The notes beneath the pieces were generated by a model, which was not told the origin of the DNA, made no database searches, and saw only the letters and a list, made by a program, of their open reading frames with translations. A program made the translations under genes and the position numbers. DNA of 64,000 bases from Saccharopolyspora gloriosae (GTDB taxonomy: Bacteria > Actinomycetota > Actinomycetes > Mycobacteriales > Pseudonocardiaceae), in assembly GCF_014203325.1 (NCBI RefSeq), contig NZ_JACHIV010000001.1:2047501-2111500 (forward strand). The letters are read 5' to 3'. Each line of letters starts with the position of its first letter. Position 1 is the first letter of the stretch. Below, in pieces: positions 52,249-61,377 of the stretch.

Positions 52249-53154
52249 ATGCGTGCGGTCAGGTACCACGAGTACGGCGGCGTGGAGGAATTGGTGGTCG
52301 AGCAGGCGCCCGAACCGCATCCGGGAGCCGGTGAAATCCGCATCCGCGTCGCGGCGGCCGGCGTCAACCCGGTCGACTGGAAGGTGCGTTCCGGCGCTGC
52401 CCGCGACTTCCTGACCGTCGAGCTGCCCGCGATCCCGGGGCGCGACGCCGCCGGAGTGGTCGACGAGATCGGCACCGGCGTGTCGGGCGTGAACGTCGGT
52501 GACCGCGTGTTCGGGCTCGGTGGCGTCACCGGTGCGTCGGCGGAATCGGCCGTGCTGTCCGCTTGGGCCGCCGCCCCCGACACCTGGGACGACGCGCAGG
52601 CCGCGAGCGCGGGCCTGGCGTCGGTGACCGCGATCGGCGGGCTGAACCCGCTCGGCCCGCTCGAAGGGCGGACGCTGCTCGTGGAAGGCGGGGCCGGTGG
52701 GGTGGGCAGCGCGGCGATCGAGATCGCGATCGCCCGCGGCGCGACCGTGATCGCCACGGCCGGCGAACGCAACCACGCCTACCTAGCGTCGCTCGGCGCG
52801 GTCCCCACGACGTACGGTCCCGGCCTCGCCGAGCGCGTCGGAGCCCTCGCGCCGGGCGGTGTCGACGCCGCGCTGGACACCGCGGCCTCCGGTTCGCTCG
52901 CCGACCTCGTCGCGATCGTGGGAGACCCCGCGCGCGTCTCCACGGTCGCCGACCAGGCCGGTGCGGCGCGCCTGGGCGCGCACCAGGCCAACGCGGAGAA
53001 CAACCCCGCGTACCTGGCGGAGGCGGCGGAGCTCGGCGCGCAAGGCCGCTACACGCCCCAGGTGGAGCGGACCTTCTCGCTCGACGAACTCGCCGAGGCG
53101 CACTCGTACGTCGAGCGCGGGCACACCCGGGGCAAAGTAGCGATCCTGTTGTGA
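52249..53154 (+). CDS. Zinc-independent quinone/NADPH oxidoreductase (MDR)
   Basis: A 301-aa medium-chain reductase of the quinone oxidoreductase group: MRAVRYHEYGGVEELVVEQAPEPHPGAGEIRIRV, AAGVNPVDWKVRSG, PGRDAAGVVDEIG, and the NADPH motif VEGGAGGVGSAAIEIA. It lacks the zinc-binding Cys loop. Expected to reduce quinones or enones with NADPH in the cytoplasm. Single gene with GGAGAGGCGAGG upstream. Confidence 0.88.
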   Translation: MRAVRYHEYGGVEELVVEQAPEPHPGAGEIRIRVAAAGVNPVDWKVRSGAARDFLTVELPAIPGRDAAGVVDEIGTGVSGVNVGDRVFGLGGVTGASAESAVLSAWAAAPDTWDDAQAASAGLASVTAIGGLNPLGPLEGRTLLVEGGAGGVGSAAIEIAIARGATVIATAGERNHAYLASLGAVPTTYGPGLAERVGALAPGGVDAALDTAASGSLADLVAIVGDPARVSTVADQAGAARLGAHQANAENNPAYLAEAAELGAQGRYTPQVERTFSLDELAEAHSYVERGHTRGKVAILL

Positions 53155-53261
53155 TCGGGCCTCGCACGCTCGCCGTCGCACTCGGCCTGCGCGGTGCTCC
53201 GGTCGACGAGAACGCCGGTCGGGAAAAGAGATCGTTCCCGCCGCGCCGGTAATCTCGCCGC

Positions 53262-55853
53262 ATGCGCACGGATTCGCCGCTCGTCGGACGCGATGAGGAG
53301 CTCCGCCTGCTCGGGCGGCTGACCTCGGCCGCGGCCGACGGGCGCGGCGGTGCGCTGGTGCTGCGCGGGGAGCCGGGCATCGGCAAGAGCGCGCTGCTCG
53401 ACCACGTCCGCCGGGCGAGCGGCTTCCTGGTCGTCGCGGCCTCCGGGGTCGAGTTCGAATCGGAGCTGCCCTTCGCCGGGCTGCACCAGCTGTGCCTGCC
53501 GCTGCTCGGTCGGGCCGCCGAGACGCCGGAGGCGCTGCGCGACGCGTTCGGTTCGACGGGCGCCCCGGACGTGTTCCGGGTCGGGCTGGCGGTGCTGGAG
53601 CTGATCGACGTGGCCGCGCGGGAACGGCCGGTGCTGTGCGTGATCGACGACGCCCACTGGCTGGACCACGCCTCGGCGAAGGTGCTGGCGTTCGTCGCGC
53701 GGCGGATCGCCGAGGAACCGGTGGCGATGGTGTTCGCGGCGCGGGACGGGTTCGACGAACTCCCCGGGCTGGAGCTCGGCGGCCTGCCCGAAACGCAGGC
53801 GCGCCGGTTGTTGCGCGCCACGCTCGACGAGCAGGTGCGGGACCGCATCCTCGCCGAGGCGCGCGGGAACCCGTTGGCACTGCTGGAGTTGCCGGAGGAG
53901 AGCGGCGAGCCGCCGGTGGCGTCGTCGGTGCCGCACCGGATCGAGCGGTCCTTCCGCGCCAGGTTCGCGGAACTGCCCGCGACCGCTCGGACGCTGCTGG
54001 TCGTCGCCGCGGCCGAACCGGCCGGAGATCCCGCGCTGGTCTGGGCCGCCGCAGGCGAACTCGGCATCGACGGTGCGACGGCCGCGACGGCGGAGGCATC
54101 CGGTCTGGCCGAGTTCGGCACGCGGATCCGGTTCTGCCACCCGCTCGCTCGATCCGCCGTCCTGCGCGCCGCCGACGCCGAACAGCGCCACGCCGCGCAC
54201 CGGTCGCTCGCCGCCGCCACCGACCCGGTCGCCGATCCGGACCGCCGCGCGTGGCACCGCGGCCAGTCCGGCACCGGGCCCGACGAGGAGGTGGCGGCGG
54301 AACTGGAATCGGCCGCCTCCCGCGCCGGCGCGCGCGGTGGTGTCGCGGCGGCCGCCGTCGTCCTCGAACGCGCGGCGGCGCTGTCGCTGGACCCGGTGCA
54401 CCGCACCGATCGCACGTTCGCGGCCGTGCGGGCGCGGCTCGCGGCGGGAGGGGTCGACGCGGCGACCGACCTGCTCGCGACCGTGGACACCGGCGGGCTC
54501 GACGAGCGGCGGCGAGCCGAAGCGGACCTGCTGCGCGGCCGGATCGCGTTCGCCTCGGGCGGCGACGGACCCGCGTTCATGCTCCGCGCCGCCCTGCGAC
54601 TGTCCGAAGTGGACCCGGCGCTGTCGCGGGAGCACCACCTGGACGCGCTGGAGATGGCGCTGGTCGTCGGCCGGGCCTCCGGGGTGCTCGACGCGGTGCT
54701 GAACGGCGCCGCGCCCGCACCGGGACCGCCCGACGTCCTCGACGCGCTGGTGGCGCTGGAGACGCGCGGCCACCTGGCGGCAGGCCCCTTGCTGCGCGCC
54801 GCCGTCGCCGACGACACCGCGATCGCCGCCCGCCCCGCGCTGGCCGCCATGCTCGCGGCCGAGCTCTGGGACCTGGACGCGCACGCCGACGTCACCGGCC
54901 GGATCGTGCGGTCCGGCCGCGCCTCCGGATCGCCGATGGTGGTGCGGCTCGGCCTCGCCCAGACCGCGTCCGGCGCCGTGCTCGCCGGTGACTTCGCCAC
55001 CGCCGCGTCGGCGATCGCCGAGGAAGAGGCCATCGCCGACGCCGCGGGGGAAGCGCCGCTGCGGTATCCGCGCCTGCACCTGGCCGCGATGCGCGGGGAC
55101 CACGAGGAACTGGCGAGGCTCGGCACCGAGGGGGACGGCGGCGGACAGCTCGCCGCCAACCTGCACTGGGCCACCGCGCTGCTGCACAACGGCCGCGCCG
55201 ACTACCGGGCGGCGCTGGCCGCCGCCGAGGAGGCGACGGCGCCCGGTGACCTGTTCCTCGCCGGGGTCGCGCTGCCCGAACTGGTCGAAGCCGCCTCCCG
55301 GTGCGGCGCGCGGGCCGCCGCCGAAGCCGCGGCCGGCGCGCTCGCCGAACGCACCCGGGCCGGTGGCGCGCCGTGGGGCCTCGGCGTGGCCGCCTGCGCC
55401 CGCGCGCTGATCAGCGACGACGAGGACGACTACCGGGAAGCCCTCGACCACCTCGACGCCTCCCCGGCGGCCCCGTACCGGGCGAGAACCCGGCTGCTGT
55501 ACGGGGAATCGCTGCGCAGGCGCCACCGCGGGCTCGACGCCCGCGAACACCTCCGCGCCGCGCACCGGGAACTCACCGACCTCGGGATGACCGCGTTCGC
55601 CGACCGCGCGGCCGCCGAGCTGCGCGCGGCCGGAGGACGGATCACCGAACGCCCCGCACCCGCCGCCGACGGGCTCACGTTCCAGGAACGGCACATCGCG
55701 CGGCACGTGGCCACGGGCGCGACGTCGAAGGAGGTCGCGGAGCGGCTCTTCCTCAGCCCCCGCACGGTCGACGCCCACCTGCGCAACATCTTCCGCAAGC
55801 TCGGCGTCACCTCGCGTCGCCGGTTGCGCGACCTGCCCGACTTCAGGCCCTGA
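53262..55853 (+). CDS. Large ATP-binding LuxR-family (LAL) regulator
   Basis: An 863-aa regulator. N-terminal ATPase: VGRDEELRLLGRL, Walker A GEPGIGKSALL, Walker B VLCVIDDAHWLD. A long helical middle follows, then a C-terminal LuxR HTH (LTFQERHIARHVATGATSKEVAERLFLSPRTVDAHLRNIFRKLGV) at about residues 800-860. LAL regulators often switch on secondary-metabolite or uptake genes. Its stop overlaps the convergent Dabb gene by 11 bp. Target unknown. Confidence 0.92.
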   Translation: MRTDSPLVGRDEELRLLGRLTSAAADGRGGALVLRGEPGIGKSALLDHVRRASGFLVVAASGVEFESELPFAGLHQLCLPLLGRAAETPEALRDAFGSTGAPDVFRVGLAVLELIDVAARERPVLCVIDDAHWLDHASAKVLAFVARRIAEEPVAMVFAARDGFDELPGLELGGLPETQARRLLRATLDEQVRDRILAEARGNPLALLELPEESGEPPVASSVPHRIERSFRARFAELPATARTLLVVAAAEPAGDPALVWAAAGELGIDGATAATAEASGLAEFGTRIRFCHPLARSAVLRAADAEQRHAAHRSLAAATDPVADPDRRAWHRGQSGTGPDEEVAAELESAASRAGARGGVAAAAVVLERAAALSLDPVHRTDRTFAAVRARLAAGGVDAATDLLATVDTGGLDERRRAEADLLRGRIAFASGGDGPAFMLRAALRLSEVDPALSREHHLDALEMALVVGRASGVLDAVLNGAAPAPGPPDVLDALVALETRGHLAAGPLLRAAVADDTAIAARPALAAMLAAELWDLDAHADVTGRIVRSGRASGSPMVVRLGLAQTASGAVLAGDFATAASAIAEEEAIADAAGEAPLRYPRLHLAAMRGDHEELARLGTEGDGGGQLAANLHWATALLHNGRADYRAALAAAEEATAPGDLFLAGVALPELVEAASRCGARAAAEAAAGALAERTRAGGAPWGLGVAACARALISDDEDDYREALDHLDASPAAPYRARTRLLYGESLRRRHRGLDAREHLRAAHRELTDLGMTAFADRAAAELRAAGGRITERPAPAADGLTFQERHIARHVATGATSKEVAERLFLSPRTVDAHLRNIFRKLGVTSRRRLRDLPDFRP

Positions 55854-56271
55854 CCGACCCGCCGTGCGGGCCGGGGGCGGCGCTGCCGCGGTACTCGCCG
55901 AGGCCGGAGACGAGCGCGGCGATGTCCGGCATGCCGTCGTACCGCCGCCGGTGCAGCTGCGCGATCTTCCCGGCGAGCCCGGGGTCCGGGTCGTCGGTGA
56001 TGTCGAACGACGCGAACCGGTCCACCAGCGGCAATCCGACGCGATCGGTGTTGAGGTGCGCCGGGTGCACCAGGTACTCCTGGTAGCCGTCCAGATCCGC
56101 CAGCACGAAGACGGCGCCGAAGTCGTAGTCGCCGCCGTGGTCCGGGCCGACGACGAAGGACCGCACGGCCGGAATCGCCCGGCCCTGTTCGCGCAGGCTC
56201 TCCAGCGCCTCCTCGACCCGCTCCGGTGCCGCGTCGGCCCTGAAGGTGAACCGGTTTCCGTGGTAGATCAT
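55843..56271 (-). CDS. Dabb-family (stress-responsive A/B barrel) protein
   Basis: A 142-aa protein with one dimeric alpha/beta-barrel domain: FTFRADAAPERVEEALESLREQG..., FVVGPDHGGDYDFGAVFVLADLDGYQEYLVHPAHL and VDRFASFDI. The family ranges from stress proteins to polyketide cyclases. ATG 56271 overlaps the MFS stop (ATGA), so both are expressed together. The long disordered-looking C-terminus (GEYRGSAAPGPHGGSVRA) is unusual. Confidence 0.82.
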   Translation of the reverse strand: MIYHGNRFTFRADAAPERVEEALESLREQGRAIPAVRSFVVGPDHGGDYDFGAVFVLADLDGYQEYLVHPAHLNTDRVGLPLVDRFASFDITDDPDPGLAGKIAQLHRRRYDGMPDIAALVSGLGEYRGSAAPGPHGGSVRA

Positions 56272-57431
56272 CGTGCTTCCCTCTCGTTTCGGTGCCACGT
56301 CGTTGCGGTGAGCGCGGCGGCGGTCAGCGCCGCGCCGGTCCAGGTGAAGGCGCCGGAGATTCCGGCCACCTCGATGAGCGGTTGCGCCGCCAGCGGCGAC
56401 AGGAACTGGCCGAGGAAGATCCCGGTGACGAGCCCGCTGAGCACCCGCCCGCGCCTGGCGGGCGTCGCCAGTTCCGCGAGCCGCAGGTTCAGGTCGGGCA
56501 CCACGAGCCCGACTCCGACGCCGCCGACGAGCAGGCCGAACACGATCGGCACGGCGGAACCGGCCGTGCCGATCACCACCCAGCCCAGCCCGAGCAGAGC
56601 GATGCTGCCCGCCGTGAGCACTCGCGGGGCCGGCCCGGCGCGCAACGCCGGGAACGCGAGCGCGCCCACGGCGCCGGTCAGCGTGCTGCACGCGACGACG
56701 GCACCCGTGACCGCCGGGCCGAGGTGGAACCCGGCCAGCAGGAACGGCAGCTGCGTCGGCGCCATGTAGAACACGAGCGTCGCCACCAGCGCCAACAGGT
56801 AGATCCCACCGATGCGTCGGCCGTTCCGCTCCCGCCCGGCGGCGGGAGGGGCCGAGCTGCGCCGGGTCCCCTCGATCGTCCGCCACGCCAACGGCAGCAC
56901 CAGCGCACCGGCGGCGTAGAGCCAGAACGGCAGTCGCCAGTCCACCGCCGACAGCACCCCGGCCAGCGGCAGGAAGACGACGCCGCCGAGGCTCGCGGCG
57001 GCCTGTTGCCTCCCGAGGAACGCGGCGCGCCGCCGCCCGTCGAACCAGTCGGTGATCAGCGCGCTGATCGCGGTCAGGAGGCCGCCGACCGCGACCCCGA
57101 GCAGCATCCGCGTCACCAACAGCAGTCCCAAACCCGTCGCGAAATAGCCCGCCGTGCCCGCCACCGCGTACAACGCCAGCGCACCGACCAGCAGCGGACG
57201 GCGGCCGAGCCGGTCGGCGACCGCGCCGGACAGCGGCGCGCTGATCGCGATCGCCAGCGACGTGATCGTCAACGCCAGCCGCACCAGCACGTCGGCGCCC
57301 GCGAAGGCGACGGCCATCGCGGGCAGGCTCGGTGCGATCAGCGCCGCCGACATGATCGTCAACCCGGCGGCGCCCAGCACCGTCACCTGCGCCGCCCGCG
57401 TCGGCGTCCCCCGAACCGTCGTTGTGCTCAC
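56268..57431 (-). CDS. MFS drug/metabolite exporter
   Basis: A 387-aa, 12-helix major facilitator. Conserved loop GAVADRLGRRPLL between helices 2 and 3, SLPAMAVAF near the start, and the antiporter-like VTRMLLGVAVGG. Expected proton-coupled efflux of a small molecule. GTG start; coupled to the Dabb gene by ATGA. Confidence 0.9.
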   Translation of the reverse strand: MSTTTVRGTPTRAAQVTVLGAAGLTIMSAALIAPSLPAMAVAFAGADVLVRLALTITSLAIAISAPLSGAVADRLGRRPLLVGALALYAVAGTAGYFATGLGLLLVTRMLLGVAVGGLLTAISALITDWFDGRRRAAFLGRQQAAASLGGVVFLPLAGVLSAVDWRLPFWLYAAGALVLPLAWRTIEGTRRSSAPPAAGRERNGRRIGGIYLLALVATLVFYMAPTQLPFLLAGFHLGPAVTGAVVACSTLTGAVGALAFPALRAGPAPRVLTAGSIALLGLGWVVIGTAGSAVPIVFGLLVGGVGVGLVVPDLNLRLAELATPARRGRVLSGLVTGIFLGQFLSPLAAQPLIEVAGISGAFTWTGAALTAAALTATTWHRNEREAR

Positions 57432-57576
57432 GACGTCGACCCTGGCAGCGGCACCGTAGGAAGCGCGTCGGCGAAAACCACCTACGTGGAACGCGGCGGG
57501 CGACTAGGCGAACCGCTCACCGGGTACAGCGAGATGATCAGTCGTGGTGGCGCGGGTTCTCGCGGTCTTGGACCCG

Positions 57577-59946
57577 CTACGCGCCGTCCGGGGCGTCGCG
57601 GAGGCGGGCTCGGGTGCGTTCGGCGGTGGGGTCGGTGAAGTCGGCGAGCAGGTCCGTCGCCTCACGTCGGCACCGGTCGGCTTCGGCGGTGTCGCCGGTG
57701 CCGTCGAGGGCGGTGCTGAGGTGGGCCAGCGCCAGGGCCAGCTGCCACCGGTCGTCCAGTTCGCGGAAGGTGTTCGCCGCCAAGCGGTGGAATCCGGCGG
57801 CCTCCTCGGCCCGGTCCAGCTCCGAGTAGACCGTTCCGGTGACGTCGAGCGCTTCGGCTTCCCTGGCGCGGTCGGACAACCGGCGTTGCATGGAAGCCGA
57901 GCGCTGGAAGGAGATCAACGCCTCCGACGGCCGTCCGAGGTCGACCTGCACCCGTCCGAGTTCGAGCGACCAGTACGCCTCCCACGCGCGGTTCTCGTGC
58001 GCGTGGGCGATCGCCAGCGCCTCCTCGACGTAGCGGTGCGCGTCCTCGGGGCGTCCGAGTCCCCGGTGGGCGTGGCTGAGACCGCGCAGCGCGTCGCCCC
58101 GGCCACCGGGAGCGCCGAGCCGGGTGTAGCGCTCCACGGCGTCCCGCAGCAGGCTCGCGGCCTCCTCGAAGCGCTCCAGTCCCAAGTGGACGTTGGCGGT
58201 GTTGTTCGACGACACCGCGATCCAGTACTCGTCGCCGACCTCGACGGCGAGCCGGTGGGTCTGCTCGAACATGATCAGCGCCCGGTGCAGTTCGTGGCCC
58301 CGCAGGTGCGCCATGCCCACGGCGTTGGTGGAGGCCAGTTCGCCCCGCCGATCCCCGAGCTCGCGGCGGATGTCGAGCGCCGCGCTCTGGAAGCGGATTC
58401 CCTCCGCGCGCCTCGAGAACTGCGTGTGCGCCTTGCCCAAGCTCTCCAGCATGTCGGCCTCGGCGTGCCTGTCGCCGGAGGAACGGGCGGCGCCCAGGCC
58501 GATGGTGCTGGTCGCGAACCAGTCGTCGAACTGGTTGCGGCTCGCGTAGATCCCGCGCAGCAGCGCGGGAAGCAGCCACGCGAGCTCGGGGAGGTCCGCT
58601 TCGTCGGCGGCCCGCGTGGCGGCGACGAGGTTCATCCGCTCGCGCTCGTACCACTGCACGGCCTCCTCCGGCGTCGCGAAGTCCTGGGAGCCGGAACCGC
58701 CGATCGGCGGGCGCCGGTGCGCGGGAGCGAGCACCCGCACCGCCTGGTCGGCGCACCCCGCGTACCAGCGCACCGACCGGTCGAGCGCGGCTCGGGCGGT
58801 CTCGGCGGATTCCTCGGTGCGGGCCTGGTCGGTGGCGTAGGCGCGCAGCAGGTCGTGGAACTCGTAGCGGTCCGGCCGCCGCTGCTCCAGCAGGTGCGCG
58901 CCCACCAGGTCGTCCAACAGCCGGCGCACGCGCACCACTGGCAGGTCGGCCAGCGCGGCGGCGGCGGCCGAGCCGAAATCACGACCGGGATGCAGCCCGA
59001 GCAGCCGGAACAAGCGGCTCGCGTCCTTCGACAACGCGCGGTAGGACCAGGCGAACACGGAACGGACCGCGTCCGCATCGTCGTCGTCGCCCGCGGTGAG
59101 CGCGTCCCACAGCGCGGATTCGTCCCGCAGTTCCTCGATGAGGTCGCCCAGCGGCACGCTCGGCCTGCTGATCGCGCGTTCCGCCGCGATGCGCAGCGCC
59201 AGCGGGAGGCGCGCGCACAGCCGGGCCAGCTCGTCGAGCTCCGCACCGTCGTCGGGACCCCGATGGCCCTCGGACAGGCTCCGCAGCAGCCGCACGGCCT
59301 CCTGTTCGGGCAGGACGCCGAGCGTCACCCTGCGGGCGCCGTCGCGCGCGACGAGCCCGGAAAGCCTGCTTCGGCTGGTGATCAGGGTGAGGCACTCGCC
59401 GCTGCCGGGCAGCAGCGGCCGGACCTGCCCGACGGTCGCCGCGTTGTCGAGCACGATCAGCATCCGGCGCCCGGCCAGTTCCGAGCGGTACAGCGCCGCG
59501 CGCGATTCGAGGTCGCCCGGAATCCGATCACCGGGCACGCCCAACGCGCGCAGGAAGCGATCCAGCGCCTGATCGGGCGTGACGAGCGGCCCCGGATCGT
59601 AGCCGTGCAGGTTGACGTACAGCTGCCCGCCCGGGAAGCGCGGCGCCATGCGGTGCGCCCAGTGCACGGCCAGCGACGTCTTGCCCACCCCGGCGGTGCC
59701 GACCACCACGCACGGAGCCATCGCGCCCTCGTCCGGCAGCAGCAGGTCGAGCTGTTCGAGCTCGCCGTGCCGGTTGACGAAACCCGGCACGTCGGCCGGG
59801 AGCTGCCGGACGACGCCGTCGTCACCGCGCGCGGTGCGGTGGAAGTGGATGCCACCGCTGACGCTCCCGGCCTGGATCACTTCCCGCGCGCTGCCGGAGA
59901 GCTCGTTCCTGGATTCGTCGCCGTCCCGCGTCGGCATGTCACCCAT
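57577..59946 (-). CDS. STAND NTPase regulator with TPR repeats (AfsR-like, no DNA-binding domain seen)
   Basis: A 789-aa NB-ARC protein. FVNRHGELEQLDLLL precedes Walker A GTAGVGKT (83-90); LIVLDNAATVGQV is Walker B; ITSRSRLSGL and LCARLPLALRIAAERA are typical AfsR/SARP-type ARC motifs. Many tetratricopeptide-like helices fill the C-terminal half (YEVRRLDRAEEAAGFHRLA-type repeats). There is no N-terminal SARP winged-helix or trypsin/TIR effector. It lies 13 bp after the DUF6879 gene in the same operon. Function may be signalling or conflict-related. Confidence 0.85.
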   Translation of the reverse strand: MGDMPTRDGDESRNELSGSAREVIQAGSVSGGIHFHRTARGDDGVVRQLPADVPGFVNRHGELEQLDLLLPDEGAMAPCVVVGTAGVGKTSLAVHWAHRMAPRFPGGQLYVNLHGYDPGPLVTPDQALDRFLRALGVPGDRIPGDLESRAALYRSELAGRRMLIVLDNAATVGQVRPLLPGSGECLTLITSRSRLSGLVARDGARRVTLGVLPEQEAVRLLRSLSEGHRGPDDGAELDELARLCARLPLALRIAAERAISRPSVPLGDLIEELRDESALWDALTAGDDDDADAVRSVFAWSYRALSKDASRLFRLLGLHPGRDFGSAAAAALADLPVVRVRRLLDDLVGAHLLEQRRPDRYEFHDLLRAYATDQARTEESAETARAALDRSVRWYAGCADQAVRVLAPAHRRPPIGGSGSQDFATPEEAVQWYERERMNLVAATRAADEADLPELAWLLPALLRGIYASRNQFDDWFATSTIGLGAARSSGDRHAEADMLESLGKAHTQFSRRAEGIRFQSAALDIRRELGDRRGELASTNAVGMAHLRGHELHRALIMFEQTHRLAVEVGDEYWIAVSSNNTANVHLGLERFEEAASLLRDAVERYTRLGAPGGRGDALRGLSHAHRGLGRPEDAHRYVEEALAIAHAHENRAWEAYWSLELGRVQVDLGRPSEALISFQRSASMQRRLSDRAREAEALDVTGTVYSELDRAEEAAGFHRLAANTFRELDDRWQLALALAHLSTALDGTGDTAEADRCRREATDLLADFTDPTAERTRARLRDAPDGA

Positions 59947-59959
59947 CTCGGTTTCGCCG

Positions 59960-60595
59960 TCAGGCGGTGGGAGTCGTGCACTCCGCGGGCCGCAACCCCG
60001 CCACTTCCCGGTCGAAGTAAGCGTCGATCGGCTCGCCTGCCCGGTGCAGCCGGTCGATGAAGTTCGCCCAGCGCTGGGCGGTCCGCTCGTCGACGTACCG
60101 GACCGCACCTTCGGCGACGCCGTCGGAGTCGTAGCGGACCTCGTAGACGGTGTCCGGACCGATCACGAAGATCTCCGGCAGCGCGACATCGCGCTCGTGC
60201 GCTTCCAGCGCGCCCGCGTCGACGATGCTGACCGACGCTCCGCACTGATGGCGGATGAGCAACGAGTTCAGCTCCCAGACGAGGTAGGAGCTGAGCGGCT
60301 CCTCCACCACTCGGACCCGGCGCACGAAGAACCCGTGTGCGGAGACGCGGTCGAAGTAGTCCTGGAGCGCCGGCCGCCGCTGTTCGAGCAACCGCAGCGA
60401 CAGCTCCCAATTCCCGTCGTGGAACGCATTCCAGCTGGCGCTTTCCGGCTGCCGGAAGGTCTGCGCGCGTTCGAATTTCCACGCTCCGGTGTTCCGGGGC
60501 CTCCAGAAGCGCTCGTTGAAGTCGTCGGCGTATTCATCGAGCGTCAACCTGTCCCCGGAGGCAATTCGGCCGGGAGCGCCGGTCAGGTCAGCCAT
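59960..60595 (-). CDS. DUF6879 family protein
   Basis: A 211-aa DUF6879 protein: FERAQTFRQPESASWNAFHDGNWELSLRLLEQRRPALQDYFDRVSAHGFFVRRVRVVEEPLSSYLVWELN and LPEIFVIGPDTVYEVRYDSDGVAEGAVRYVD. The family is common beside XRE, DUF397 and STAND genes in actinobacteria; activity unknown. GGGGG lies 8-12 nt before ATG 60595. It overlaps the preceding gene by 8 bp. Confidence 0.82.
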   Translation of the reverse strand: MADLTGAPGRIASGDRLTLDEYADDFNERFWRPRNTGAWKFERAQTFRQPESASWNAFHDGNWELSLRLLEQRRPALQDYFDRVSAHGFFVRRVRVVEEPLSSYLVWELNSLLIRHQCGASVSIVDAGALEAHERDVALPEIFVIGPDTVYEVRYDSDGVAEGAVRYVDERTAQRWANFIDRLHRAGEPIDAYFDREVAGLRPAECTTPTA

Positions 60596-60857
60596 GGGGT
60601 ATGTCCCCCTTCGCGGACTTGAGCATGACTCCGGGAATCACGACGAGTCGTTCGTCGGATCCCACGCTCACCCCGTCGGGCAGCGTGGCCGTGTAGCTGG
60701 CCGTGAGATCACGACCGATCACGGCGATGTCGCCGTTGTCGAGCTCCCAGATGTCCGGGCAGGTCAGTTCGTTGTCGCTGGCGCCGAGTTCGAGCGCTGA
60801 CTTGCCCAGGCGTCTCCGGAAGGTCGCTGACGGGTCTGCTTCCCAAGGTCGTGGCAT
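60588..60857 (-). CDS. Small DUF6879-associated protein
   Basis: An 89-aa protein beginning MPRPWEADPSATFRR and containing CPDIWELDNGDIAVIGRDLTASY and ERLVVIPGVMLKSA, the pattern of small proteins encoded just before DUF6879. GGAGGG at 6 nt gives a strong start at ATG 60857. First gene of the three-gene operon with the STAND ATPase. Confidence 0.75.
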   Translation of the reverse strand: MPRPWEADPSATFRRRLGKSALELGASDNELTCPDIWELDNGDIAVIGRDLTASYTATLPDGVSVGSDERLVVIPGVMLKSAKGDIPHG

Positions 60858-61377
60858 GGCAATCCCTCCGCCCATCGACGCGCCAACGAGAGAAGTCGCG
60901 AAAATCCCAGACCTCGTGGGTGATTTCCCACAAGAAATCGATTCGCTGGAACATTCCCGTTGTTCGCGGTGCTGCTCACCTTGCGGAAGATCAGTGTAAT
61001 TGCGAGCGCGACTTGCTCGGTCTCGCCGTCTGAGTGTCTCACTCGAACGGGCGATGGAAAATGGACTGATCGATGGCTCGAACATGCGCGAATGCGGGTT
61101 TTGCTTCGATGATTTCGAAAGTGAGAATCGATTCGGGGCGGATTGGCAAATCCGGTGATCCGCGAATAAGCCAAGTGGAATACGCATAGCGCAGGTGAGG
61201 ATAACGTCCCGCATCCTGTTGTTCGAGCGGCGAAGCGAGATCGTTACCGCTTTCGCGCGACCTCCGCCGTTCGGCGCAATCGGAGAAGCGCGAAAGGCGC
61301 CTGCCGAATGCGCCGCAATGCGGCGGCGCCCCGGAGGTGTGGGGTCCGGGGCGCCGGTCGTCGTGGCGGGGTGCGGG
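60858..61377. other. Low-GC intergenic region with transketolase terminator
   Basis: A 520-bp gap; 60880-61220 is clearly lower in GC than the rest of the window and presumably contains the promoter of the DUF6879-STAND operon. Small frames on both strands have no recognisable product. The end holds the hairpin at 61325-61355. Confidence 0.5.
61325..61355 (-). terminator. Stem-loop downstream of transketolase C subunit
   Basis: GGCGCCCCGGA and TCCGGGGCGCC pair perfectly (11 bp) across a 9-nt loop, 22 bp past the transketolase stop on the minus strand. Confidence 0.7.

Noticed and set aside
53049-55778. Long minus-strand frame opposite the LuxR regulator
   Set aside because: Shadow frame rich in R/G/A without motifs; the plus strand has Walker and LuxR HTH motifs.
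60858-61377. Low-GC stretch as a horizontally acquired gene
   Set aside because: No frame on either strand has a credible start and recognisable protein; it is better explained as a promoter region.
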